This document shows, piece by piece, positions 1 to 5,639 of a DNA stretch of 7,234 bases. How positions within the stretch are numbered: the stretch's first letter is position 1; every line of letters begins with the position of its first letter. The DNA comes from CALIKW01 sp038998005 (lineage in GTDB: Archaea; Aenigmatarchaeota; Aenigmatarchaeia; CG10238-14; SCSR01), in the NCBI GenBank assembly GCA_038998005.1, contig JAVZIY010000032.1:1-7234 (forward strand). The letters are read 5' to 3'. The translations under genes and the position numbers were made by a program. A model generated the notes under the pieces. That model searched no databases, was not told the DNA's origin, and saw only the letters and a list, made by a program, of their open reading frames with translations.

Positions 1-725
1 GTACTGATGTAACAAAGGAGGCTTCTGACATGATTTTAGCTGATGACAACTTTGCACCAATAGTTAAAGCAGTGGAAGGAGGAAGAGGAATTTATGATAA
101 TATAAGAAAGTTTGTTTTCTTCTTGCTAAGATGTAATTTTGATGAGCTGGGGATAATAGGAATTTTTGCTTTATTAGGGTTGCCTTTGCCTTTGAATGCT
201 GCGATGATTTTATGGATTAATTTGGTTACTGATGGTGGGCCAGCAATAGCTTTGAGTATGGATCCACCAGAAGAGGATTTGATGAAGAGAAAACCTCGTG
301 ATCCGAAACAAGGAATTTTGCATGGTAGGTTTGCCCAGATTTTAGCATCTTTTATAACCCAGTTCTTCGGAACAGCTTTTATTTTCTGTCTTTCTTACTA
401 TGTTTGGAAAGAGCCTTTACAAGAAGCTATGACAATGGCTTTTGTTCAGGCAAGCTTCCAAGAGTTGTTTACAGTCTTTAACTGTAGGTCAGAAAGAAAA
501 TCAGTTTTTAGGTATTCTCCTCTTACAAACAAGTATTTGGTAATAGCTGTAGCAGCTTCCTTTGCTTTAACACTAATGCTTTGCTATGTTCCAGTATTTC
601 AGGTAATGTTTGGCACAGCTCCTCTTACAATTCAAGACTTAGCTTTAGTTATGGCAGTAAGCTCTCTTGGTTTGCTTATACTTCCAGAAATATTTTATGG
701 AAGGAAGGTTTGGAAATGGGTATAA
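1..725 (+). CDS. P2-type cation (probably Ca2+) transporting ATPase, C-terminal part; 5' end outside window
   Basis: This is a membrane pump that couples ATP hydrolysis to cation export. The reading frame is open from base 3 and shows about 240 residues. It begins at the hinge motif TDVTKEASDMILADDNF that follows the P domain; the phosphorylation and nucleotide-binding domains lie off the left edge. About six hydrophobic segments follow, matching TM5-TM10. Aligned by eye with SERCA, the Ca2+ ligands appear conserved: Asn and Glu of CNFDE in TM5 (135-137, 144-146), Asn, Thr and Asp of NLVTDGGPA in TM6 (219-221, 228-233), and the Glu of FQELF in TM8 (462-464). The TM8 Glu and the TM5 Asn/Glu favour Ca2+ over Na+/K+ or H+ pumps. 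The gene ends 42 bases before rpo7 and is probably a separate unit. Family assignment is firm; substrate is inferred. Confidence 0.93.
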   Translation, partial: TDVTKEASDMILADDNFAPIVKAVEGGRGIYDNIRKFVFFLLRCNFDELGIIGIFALLGLPLPLNAAMILWINLVTDGGPAIALSMDPPEEDLMKRKPRDPKQGILHGRFAQILASFITQFFGTAFIFCLSYYVWKEPLQEAMTMAFVQASFQELFTVFNCRSERKSVFRYSPLTNKYLVIAVAASFALTLMLCYVPVFQVMFGTAPLTIQDLALVMAVSSLGLLILPEIFYGRKVWKWV

Positions 726-730
726 AAAAA

Positions 731-767
731 TTATTTAACTATTCATGAACATCATTATAGTGATAGT
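731..767 (+). promoter_or_regulatory. Putative promoter and ribosome binding site of the rpo7 operon
   Basis: The 42-base gap after the ATPase stop contains TTATTTAA at 731-738, a fair match to an archaeal TATA box. A start of transcription about 25 bases downstream would leave a leader of only a few bases. GTGAT at 760-764 resembles a Shine-Dalgarno element but lies only 3 bases before the ATG. Either very short-leader transcription or read-through from the ATPase gene is possible. Confidence 0.3.
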
Positions 768-1316
768 ATGTATAGGATATTGACAGTTGAAAGTAGAATA
801 AGAGTGCCTCCAGAGAAATTGGGAAAGGATGTAAAAAAGTCAATAAAGGAAAGTATAGCAGAGCAACTTGAAGGAAGTATTGATTCAAGACTTGGAGTAA
901 TACTTGCTGTTGTTTCTGTTGATGAGGTTGGTGAAGGAAAAATTTTACCAGGAGACCCTGGTGTTCATTACCAAGCAAAATTTAAGATTTTGACTTTTAA
1001 ACCTGAGGTGAATGAATTAGTTTATGGCGAAGTTATAGATAATACAGAATTTGGTTCTTTTGTGAGAATAGGACCTTTAGATGGCTTAGTCCACATTTCT
1101 CAACTTATGGATGATTTTGTTAGTTATGATGCAAAAAATTCAGTTTTTCTTGGAAAGCAAACAAGAAAAACTTTGAAAGAAGGAGATAGGGTTATAGCAA
1201 GGATTATTGCAAGTAGTGTTGGAAAAGAGGAGAATAAGCTTGGTTTAACGATGAGACAAGCTGGATTAGGCGCTATCCACTGGCTTGAAGAGGAGAAGAA
1301 AAAGAAGAAAAAGTGA
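768..1316 (+). CDS. rpo7: DNA-directed RNA polymerase subunit Rpo7 (RpoE')
   Basis: Rpo7 forms the stalk of archaeal RNA polymerase with Rpo4 (RpoF). The stalk helps open the promoter and binds emerging RNA. The product has 182 residues, close to the usual length of about 180-190. Residues 1-80 form the N-terminal domain (MYRILTVESRIRVPPEKLG, then GVILAV and PGDPGVHY, which contact the polymerase core and Rpo4). Residues 82-165 form the S1/OB domain, with GEVIDNTEFGSFVRIGPLDG typical of S1 folds. The C-terminus ends in EEEKKKKKK, a basic tail that may only reflect the A-rich sequence there. It is the first gene of the usual archaeal rpo7-spt4-rps24e-rps27ae operon. Its terminal TGA lies inside the putative ribosome binding site of spt4. 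Confidence 0.97.
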   Translation: MYRILTVESRIRVPPEKLGKDVKKSIKESIAEQLEGSIDSRLGVILAVVSVDEVGEGKILPGDPGVHYQAKFKILTFKPEVNELVYGEVIDNTEFGSFVRIGPLDGLVHISQLMDDFVSYDAKNSVFLGKQTRKTLKEGDRVIARIIASSVGKEENKLGLTMRQAGLGAIHWLEEEKKKKKK

Positions 1317-1321
1317 TTTTT

Positions 1322-1507
1322 ATGAAAAGACTACAAGTGTGTAGGAATTGCAAGAGATTTACCACAGAAAAATCTTGCCCAAGATGCAAATCTACCAATC
1401 TTTCAACCAGTTGGAAAGGCTTGGTCATAATATTAAATAAAGATAGTGAGATAGCAAAGGCTCTTGAAATGGAAGAAGAAGGAAGCTATGCTTTATATGT
1501 TGGTTGA
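1322..1507 (+). CDS. spt4: Transcription elongation factor Spt4 (RpoE'')
   Basis: Spt4 is a small zinc-binding partner of Spt5 (NusG-like); the dimer clamps the polymerase and promotes processive elongation. From the ATG at 1322 the product has 61 residues. Four cysteines form the zinc site: C7 and C10 (CRNC) and C19 and C22 (CPRC). Then come the family features STSWKGLVIILNKDSEIAKAL and the final GSYALYVG. An in-frame GTG at 1313 overlaps the rpo7 stop and would add three residues. I prefer the ATG because GTGAT at 1313-1317 then serves as a ribosome binding site 4 bases upstream. The gene is cotranscribed with rpo7 and ends one base before the S24e start. Confidence 0.95.
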   Translation: MKRLQVCRNCKRFTTEKSCPRCKSTNLSTSWKGLVIILNKDSEIAKALEMEEEGSYALYVG

Positions 1508-1508
1508 T

Positions 1509-1769
1509 ATGGAGATAGAGATTTTAGAGGAAAGAACCAACCCATTTTTTAAAAGAAAAGAATTGAAAATAATTTTAAAGCACGAGGGTTCATCCACACC
1601 TTCAAAGCAGGAATTGAAAAAAGAGCTTGCCTCAAAATTTTCTTTGAGTGAAGAACGAGTTAAAATTGATTATATTTTTACAAGAAAAGGTTCATGCGAA
1701 TCTTTTGCAAAAGTTAAAATTTTAGAAAAGGGTGAGAAAGTTGAAACACAAGCCAGTCAAAATCAGTGA
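1509..1769 (+). CDS. rps24e: Small ribosomal subunit protein eS24 (S24e)
   Basis: This is a structural protein of the archaeal 30S subunit. The chosen ATG gives 86 residues starting MEIEILEERTNPFFKRKEL, which matches the family N-terminus. The same frame stays open upstream to 1464, but those codons lie inside spt4 and add residues unlike S24e. Family features are the N-terminal strand, the HEGSSTPSKQELKKELASKF segment (compare the usual HPGEPTPSRKDVKGKLA) and the basic VKIDYIFTRKGSCESFAKVKIL stretch. It is slightly shorter than the common archaeal length near 100. The start follows the spt4 stop by one base; GGTTGAT just before it is a weak ribosome binding site, so coupling to spt4 translation is likely. 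Its last 29 bases overlap S27ae in another frame. Confidence 0.93.
   Translation: MEIEILEERTNPFFKRKELKIILKHEGSSTPSKQELKKELASKFSLSEERVKIDYIFTRKGSCESFAKVKILEKGEKVETQASQNQ
1731..1735 (+). promoter_or_regulatory. Shine-Dalgarno site deciding the TTG start of S27ae
   Basis: GGTGA lies 5 bases upstream of the TTG at 1741, inside the S24e coding sequence. Similar spacing of the same motif precedes rrp41, rrp42, rpl39e and psmA in this window. It supports the TTG over the in-frame GTG at 1732, which would fall within the motif. Confidence 0.65.
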
Positions 1770-1890
1770 GTATTATAAGAAAGAGAAAAGGTTTTGCGAT
1801 AGATGTGGAGAAGGAACTTTCATGGCAGAGCATAAGGATAGATGGTATTGTGGTAAATGCAAGCTTACAATTTGGAAGAAAAAGGATTAA
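1741..1890 (+). CDS. rps27ae: Small ribosomal subunit protein S27ae (zinc finger type)
   Basis: This is a 49-residue zinc-binding protein of the 30S subunit; the eukaryotic homologue is made as a ubiquitin fusion. Four cysteines in two CxxC pairs are visible: C19 and C22 (FCDRCG) and C37 and C40 (YCGKCK). Between them lies the family motif GTFMAEHKDRWYCGKC, and the product ends in basic residues. Translation is inferred to start at TTG, with a GGTGA site 5 bases upstream. An in-frame GTG at 1732 would add three residues. The first 29 bases overlap the end of S24e in another frame. The final TAA overlaps the aIF6 stop on the other strand within the palindrome TTAA at 1887-1890. It is easily missed by length-limited gene callers. 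Confidence 0.95.
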   Translation: MKHKPVKISEYYKKEKRFCDRCGEGTFMAEHKDRWYCGKCKLTIWKKKD

Positions 1891-2561
1891 ATTTTGAAAA
1901 CTTCAATTATCCTTGCGATTTCCGCTCCGGTTGTTTTTTCTCCAACCAAAATCCCGTTGCTATTTGAGATTATTCCACTTGAGACAAAGGGAGAACCAAA
2001 ATTTACAGTTCCTATACCAACTTCTACTTTCAAAAAATTTTCTACAATTTCAATTTCTTTTTCACTAGCATCTCTATGCAACAAACAGCCTTTATTTGTT
2101 GCCAACCCACAGGAACCGACTATGTTTAATCCAGCTATTTTACAATATTCAGCTTCAACACCAAGACAATCTTCTATAACTTTTTTCTCATCTTTAACGA
2201 ATAATTTGCTTATTATAGCCCCTTTATCATTACAAATTACAAGATTTCCTATTGCAGTATGTCTTGTTTTAAGAAATCCCAAATTTATTCCCATTTCACT
2301 TTTTATATTTCCAAAAATTTCCTTTTCTCTTTCACCAATTATTTTTGGAGCTAAAATTCCATTCGAGTTAAAAGACAGAAAAAGACCGATAAATTCTGTT
2401 TCCGCTACGCTTAAACTAAAAATTCTTACCTTAAGCAAATCTTCAATCTTTTTTTTAACTTCCCCAGGGATTATACTACTTATTAAGCAGAAATTATCAC
2501 AGGATTTTCCAAAAAGACCAATGTTACAATCCCCAAAGAAATTTAAACTTAAAATTTTCAT
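1887..2561 (-). CDS. eif6: Translation initiation / ribosome anti-association factor aIF6
   Basis: aIF6 binds the large ribosomal subunit and keeps it from joining the small subunit until it is mature. In eukaryotes its release needs SBDS and an EF-2-like GTPase, and SBDS is also encoded in this window. The product has 224 residues, the normal length for this five-fold pseudo-symmetric protein. Repeat signatures are visible: HTAIGNLVICNDKGAIIS, GSCGLATNKGCLLHRDASEKE, and GIGTVNFGSPFVSSGIISNSNGILVG with TTGAEIARI. The ATG overlaps the L31e stop as ATGA, so translational coupling is likely; GAGG about 11 bases upstream is a poor ribosome binding site. It is the last gene of its operon and meets S27ae tail to tail. 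A 237-residue frame on the opposite strand is its shadow. Confidence 0.96.
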   Translation of the reverse strand: MKILSLNFFGDCNIGLFGKSCDNFCLISSIIPGEVKKKIEDLLKVRIFSLSVAETEFIGLFLSFNSNGILAPKIIGEREKEIFGNIKSEMGINLGFLKTRHTAIGNLVICNDKGAIISKLFVKDEKKVIEDCLGVEAEYCKIAGLNIVGSCGLATNKGCLLHRDASEKEIEIVENFLKVEVGIGTVNFGSPFVSSGIISNSNGILVGEKTTGAEIARIIEVFKI

Positions 2562-2803
2562 GCAATCTTTGCCTCAAAAGTCTCATCATCCCTTTTCTCC
2601 AGTTTAATTCTAATCTTAGTTTTAAACTTTTTCTCGCTTCCAAAAATTTTTTCATTCAAGCTTTTATCAATTTTAACCTTTTTCTTTAACTTCCTTTCCA
2701 AAATTTCCCTTAGAGCCTTTACAGCCAGTTTTTTCTTCTTCCATCTGGCCTTATTCATCAATTCCTTTCTCAAATTTACAGTTATTATTTTTTCCTCGGC
2801 CAT
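2558..2803 (-). CDS. rpl31e: Large ribosomal subunit protein eL31 (L31e)
   Basis: This 81-residue protein of the 50S subunit lies near the peptide exit tunnel, in the same area as L39e. The family pattern is clear: EKIITVNLRKEL at the N-terminus, ARWKKKKLAVKALREILERKLK (compare RWKRAKRAVRALREF), VKIDKSLNEKIFGSEKKFKTKIRIKLEK, and a C-terminal strand FEAKIA. The ATG at 2803 has no recognisable Shine-Dalgarno site. The TATA-like element in the palindrome upstream would place the transcript start at or next to the ATG, so the message may be leaderless. It is followed by aIF6 with a 4-base ATGA overlap. Upstream, where L39e is normally found, there is a divergent pilin gene instead. Confidence 0.96.
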   Translation of the reverse strand: MAEEKIITVNLRKELMNKARWKKKKLAVKALREILERKLKKKVKIDKSLNEKIFGSEKKFKTKIRIKLEKRDDETFEAKIA

Positions 2804-2809
2804 ATTCTC

Positions 2810-2843
2810 TTTTTTTGATTTTAAATATTTAAAATCAAAAAAA
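2810..2843. promoter_or_regulatory. Perfect 34-base palindrome with two overlapping, opposed TATA-like boxes
   Basis: The arms 2810-2826 and 2827-2843 are exact reverse complements of 17 bases with no spacer. The palindrome fills more than half of the 61-base gap between divergent rpl31e and the pilin gene. TTTAAATA occurs on the plus strand at 2820-2827 and, mirrored, on the minus strand at 2833-2826. With a transcription start about 25 bases from each box, L31e mRNA would begin near its ATG and pilin mRNA would have a leader of roughly 15 bases. The two boxes overlap, so TBP probably cannot occupy both at once. It could also bind a dimeric regulator, or be a chance product of AT-rich DNA. 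Confidence 0.6.
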
Positions 2844-2864
2844 ACTAAATTTAAATAGATAGAT

Positions 2865-3329
2865 ATGAAAGGAATAAGCCCAATGCTCGCAGTTATTTTG
2901 TTAATAGCTTTTACAGTAGCAGTAGGAGGTTTGCTAAGTGTTTGGATGATAAGTATGACAAGAACTCAAACAGGGGTAGCAGGAGCAGGAGCAGAGAAGC
3001 TTATCGCATGTTCTAAATCTGTCTTGGATATAGGAAGTGTAGTACATCAATCTGGAGATACAGATAATAAAACTTTCAATGTTCAAGTAATTTACTATGC
3101 TGGCTCTGAAGATTTATATGATTTTACCATATACTTAACTGATCCTACAGGATATGTGGGTAAGAATGTTTCAACAGTATTTACTTCAAATAATCCGATG
3201 CGACCAGGTCAAATTTATACATTTACAGTAACTTTAGACAGAAACCTTACCTCAAGCTCACCAGAAAAGGCAAGAGTTACTGCAGTATGCCAACAAACAG
3301 AAGTTGTTTCAGCAGAAGAGACACTCTAG
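2865..3329 (+). CDS. Type IV pilin-like secreted/surface protein with class III signal peptide
   Basis: The product has 154 residues and begins MKGISPMLAVILLIAFTVAVGGLLSVWM, the pattern of archaeal pilins: a short charged start, a Gly (residue 3) where the prepilin peptidase would cut, and a hydrophobic helix of about 22 residues. The rest is polar and Thr/Ser/Asn-rich, probably a beta-rich outer domain. Cysteines at 49 and 142 could form a disulfide near its base. It probably assembles into an adhesive pilus or sits as a minor surface subunit; no pilus ATPase, membrane platform or peptidase gene is nearby. No Shine-Dalgarno site precedes the ATG. It is divergent from rpl31e and convergent with rpl39e, sharing CTAG across the two stops. 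The exact subfamily is not recognised. Confidence 0.85.
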   Translation: MKGISPMLAVILLIAFTVAVGGLLSVWMISMTRTQTGVAGAGAEKLIACSKSVLDIGSVVHQSGDTDNKTFNVQVIYYAGSEDLYDFTIYLTDPTGYVGKNVSTVFTSNNPMRPGQIYTFTVTLDRNLTSSSPEKARVTAVCQQTEVVSAEETL

Positions 3330-3493
3330 ACTTTTAGCTTACTTCGTCTCCACCTTTTTATTTTATTTACTAATACTCTTCTTGTTCTTGCTCTTTTTAA
3401 CCCAAACTTTTTTATATCAACCCATCTCGGTGCATTTTTAATTTTCCCTATTTTACCTAGCTTTATTTTCTTGCTTAAGCTTTTCTTTCCCAT
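3326..3493 (-). CDS. rpl39e: Large ribosomal subunit protein eL39 (L39e)
   Basis: This 55-residue basic protein lines the exit tunnel of the 50S subunit. It reads MGKKSLSKKIKLGKIGKIKN at the start, then APRWVDIKK and RARTRRV, and ends KRWRRSKLKV. The P-x-W and RRWRRxKL-like ends are the family hallmarks; the usual length is about 50-51. The ATG comes directly after the rrp42 stop (TAG then ATG), and GGTGA at 3503-3499 lies 5 bases upstream inside rrp42, which fixes the start. It is therefore the last gene of the exosome operon. Its stop overlaps the pilin stop by 4 bases. In many archaea it sits next to rpl31e and aIF6; here the pilin gene separates them. Confidence 0.95.
   Translation of the reverse strand: MGKKSLSKKIKLGKIGKIKNAPRWVDIKKFGLKRARTRRVLVNKIKRWRRSKLKV
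3353..3370 (+). terminator. Possible oligo-T terminator of the pilin transcript
   Basis: The plus strand reads T5-A-T4-A-T3 about 25 bases after the pilin stop. Archaeal polymerases often stop at such U-rich tracts without a hairpin. The tract lies inside rpl39e on the other strand, where it simply encodes Lys and Ile codons, so it may have no terminator role. Confidence 0.25.
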
Positions 3494-4252
3494 CTACTTC
3501 ACCAAACTTCTTATTTCCTTACTTTTTTCAATTGCCAATTCAATAATTTTATCCAATTCTTCAAAAAGTATTTCCTTATTTCCTTGCTTTTGTATCGCGC
3601 ATATCTTATCATCATCCCTCAAAGCAACACTAATTTTTACTTCAACTATTTTTTCTTCTTCAAAGTTAGGATCGATTAAAAGATTTTTTCCTATCTTTGC
3701 AACACTAACATTTATTGGCTTGAAAACTACTGGGAGTTTTCCTTGATATTCTCCTCTTATTATTTTTCCATCCTCAACCTTTGGTATTCTTGTATTCCTT
3801 AAAGCAACCAAGGTAGCTAAAGCTGAAGCATCTAATAAATTTCCCTGATGGTTTAAAATAGAAATGTCAACAAATATACACCAAACCTTTTCTCCTGGCT
3901 GGATGCAAAGCTTTTCCAATTCTATGCATTTAGATTCTCTAATTCCCCTATCCACAACCCTTGCAAGCTCAATTTCATCTTCTCCAGGAGGACCCGGTTC
4001 AAATTCCGGCGAAGCCAAAGGGGTGAATTCTGCATTAACTATCAAAACACCTTCATCTGGTGAATCTGGATATGGTTGGCCTATTTCCATTTTTACTCCT
4101 GCTATTACATGTGTTTCTCCAATTTTAACAGAGGCAGAACCCTCTGCCTTCTCCACAATATTTTCACTAATCTCTATTTTTCTAAATTCATCCAGCTTCC
4201 TTCCATCAACTCTTTTCCCCTTTTCCAAAAGTTCAAGTATATAAGATTCCAT
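3494..4252 (-). CDS. rrp42: Exosome complex subunit Rrp42 (non-catalytic RNase PH-like)
   Basis: Rrp42 pairs with Rrp41 to form the hexameric ring of the archaeal exosome, which degrades RNA 3' to 5' with phosphate and can add tails. Rrp42 has no active site of its own but completes the RNA-binding channel. The 252-residue product (family about 255-275) has KRVDGRKLDEFRKIEI at the start, GSASVKIGETHVIAGVK, then PDEGVLIVNAEFTPLASPEFEPGPPGEDEIELARVVDRGIRES, and the typical LNHQGNLLDASALA near residue 135. The ATG shares one base with the rrp41 stop (TAATG), and GGTGA at 4264-4260 lies 7 bases upstream. It is followed without a gap by rpl39e, whereas in many euryarchaea rpl37ae comes next. Confidence 0.97.
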   Translation of the reverse strand: MESYILELLEKGKRVDGRKLDEFRKIEISENIVEKAEGSASVKIGETHVIAGVKMEIGQPYPDSPDEGVLIVNAEFTPLASPEFEPGPPGEDEIELARVVDRGIRESKCIELEKLCIQPGEKVWCIFVDISILNHQGNLLDASALATLVALRNTRIPKVEDGKIIRGEYQGKLPVVFKPINVSVAKIGKNLLIDPNFEEEKIVEVKISVALRDDDKICAIQKQGNKEILFEELDKIIELAIEKSKEIRSLVK

Positions 4253-4971
4253 TATTCACTCACCTTATACTTTTCTTTCAAAGCATTTTTTTGAATTTCA
4301 TATATTTTTTCACATGCCTTTTTTGCCATTTCAATCAACTTCTTAAATTCTTCTTTTGTAAGTAAGCCATCCATTTGCAAGAGAGTTATTTTACCTTTTC
4401 CTGGCATCATCGCAAAAGCCATATCAACCTCTGAATAATTATCTTCCTTTCCATTCAAATCTAAAATTAAAGTATCATCAATCTTACCAACAGAGCATGC
4501 ACAAATCAAATCACGCATAGGGATTCCGGCCAATGCTAAAGCCAAGCTAGCTGCATTTATTCCTGTAACTCTTGTAGAACCATCTGCTTCTATAACTTCT
4601 AGAAAAACATCTACCACAGTCTTTGGAAAATCTTCCAAAAATATTGCAGGCTCTAAAGCCAATCTTATAACTTTTGAAAGCTCTATGCTTCTTCTATCAG
4701 GAGCTGGTGGCTTTCTTTCATCAACACTAAAGGGTGCCATACTATATCTACATCTTAAAATTCCTGTCTCATACTCCTGCAAATACTTTGGATAAAGGGT
4801 TCTTGGACCATAAACAGAAGCCAATACCTTTGTTTTACCAAAGGCAACTTCTGCAGAACCATCACTTCTAGATATAACATCCAGCTTAATTTTCACATTT
4901 CTTAATTCTTCAGGTTTTCTTCCATCAATTCTCTTCCCATCGACTAATAATTTTATTCCCCCTTTTTTCAT
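4252..4971 (-). CDS. rrp41: Exosome complex catalytic subunit Rrp41 (RNase PH-like)
   Basis: Rrp41 is the phosphorolytic subunit of the exosome ring. The 239-residue product shows DGKRIDGRKPEELRNVKI, GSAEVAFGKTKVLASVYGP, PDRRSIELSK with R93 and R94 (expected to bind RNA and phosphate), EADGSTRVTGINAASLAL (phosphate loop) and the acidic pair in KEDNYSEVDMAF. Asp183 of EVDM matches the catalytic Asp of archaeal Rrp41, and Asp177 is the second conserved acid, so the enzyme should be active. The ATG overlaps the rrp4 stop as ATGA, with a good GGTGA at 4982-4978, 6 bases upstream. Its end contains the ribosome binding site of rrp42, so the ring subunits are probably made by coupled translation. 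Confidence 0.97.
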   Translation of the reverse strand: MKKGGIKLLVDGKRIDGRKPEELRNVKIKLDVISRSDGSAEVAFGKTKVLASVYGPRTLYPKYLQEYETGILRCRYSMAPFSVDERKPPAPDRRSIELSKVIRLALEPAIFLEDFPKTVVDVFLEVIEADGSTRVTGINAASLALALAGIPMRDLICACSVGKIDDTLILDLNGKEDNYSEVDMAFAMMPGKGKITLLQMDGLLTKEEFKKLIEMAKKACEKIYEIQKNALKEKYKVSE

Positions 4972-5639
4972 TTTTCCTCACCAAACATTCTTTCAACTTT
5001 TTCCGTTAGTCCAATTATATGTGACTCCTTTTCTATTAATAGTATGGCCTCTATAGCTTTTGACATATCCCTTCCTTTAACCCATATAACTCCATTCTGC
5101 CCGACTAAAAGCTCGCAATTTGTTTTGTTCTTAATTAAATTAACCATGCTACCTCCTTTTCCTATTACTCTTGGAACTTTGCTTGGTGTTATTTTAACTA
5201 AGACACCGCCAACAAGTTTCTTCGCATGCAAGTCATGCATGCTAACTTGAACTATTTTATTCTTAGTAACTTTTGAAATCCTGCAGAATATTATTTCATT
5301 TACATCATAATACTTACTTATATCAACCCTTGATGTATCTACAAACTCTTCAACAGCCTCTCCCAAAGGAAGAAAGGCTGTGTAAGGAGAATTTATATCC
5401 ACAACCCATCCAGAAATTTCAACACCAATTATAGTTCCTATAACTCTATCTCCAATTTTTGGTATATATTTTCCTGACAAGGCTATTACAGATATTTCAC
5501 TTTCAGTAATTCTAGGTATTCCTATAACTTTAGAAAAAACTTTTCCATTTTCCTCATAAACATTTTCACCAATTTTTTTCCCCTCCCTTTCGCTCAAAAG
5601 TTCTCCAGGCAAAACAATTGGTCTTTCCCTTTCATTCAT
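4968..5639 (-). CDS. rrp4: Exosome complex RNA-binding cap subunit Rrp4
   Basis: Rrp4 forms the trimeric cap of the exosome and guides RNA into the Rrp41/Rrp42 ring. The 223-residue product has three parts. The N-terminal domain (about 1-60) starts with RPIVLPGELLSE. The S1 domain (about 62-132) includes GDRVIGTIIGVEISGWVVDINSPYTAFLP. The KH domain (about 142-205) has the RNA-binding loop VPRVIGKGGSM at 155-164. The layout distinguishes it from Csl4, which has a zinc ribbon instead of KH. The ATG overlaps the sbds stop as ATGA. A purine-rich GAGGG about 8 bases upstream may serve as the ribosome binding site. Cap and ring subunits are thus ordered rrp4-rrp41-rrp42, the usual archaeal exosome order. 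Confidence 0.97.
   Translation of the reverse strand: MNERERPIVLPGELLSEREGKKIGENVYEENGKVFSKVIGIPRITESEISVIALSGKYIPKIGDRVIGTIIGVEISGWVVDINSPYTAFLPLGEAVEEFVDTSRVDISKYYDVNEIIFCRISKVTKNKIVQVSMHDLHAKKLVGGVLVKITPSKVPRVIGKGGSMVNLIKNKTNCELLVGQNGVIWVKGRDMSKAIEAILLIEKESHIIGLTEKVERMFGEEK

Noticed and set aside
739..978. A minus-strand open frame of 79 codons over the rpo7 start
   Set aside because: It is antisense to Rpo7; the Gln/Leu-rich product is a by-product of the opposite coding strand.
1464..1508. A longer S24e starting at 1464
   Set aside because: The extra 15 residues come from the overlapping spt4 end and do not resemble the S24e N-terminus, which begins at MEIEI.
1934..1939. A T6 run after S27ae as a terminator
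   Set aside because: A single short run inside aIF6, in a sequence full of such runs, is not enough to support a terminator call.
1894..2607. A 237-codon open frame on the plus strand, longer than aIF6 itself
   Set aside because: It lies antisense to aIF6, which has clear family motifs over its whole length. The plus-strand product is Ser/Pro/Phe-rich low-complexity sequence typical of a shadow of a Lys/Glu-rich gene, and it begins at a TTG.
2850..2857. A further TTTAAATA copy as the pilin TATA box
   Set aside because: It lies only 7 bases before the ATG, so transcription from it would start inside the gene.
3471..3746. A plus-strand open frame rich in Ser, Phe and Ile
   Set aside because: It is antisense to the ends of rrp42 and L39e, both confidently identified.
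3864..4294. Two plus-strand open frames (3864-4244 and 4076-4294)
   Set aside because: Both are antisense to rrp42, which has full-length homology features; the products match no family I know.
5044..5250. A plus-strand open frame of 68 codons
   Set aside because: It is antisense to the KH domain of Rrp4.
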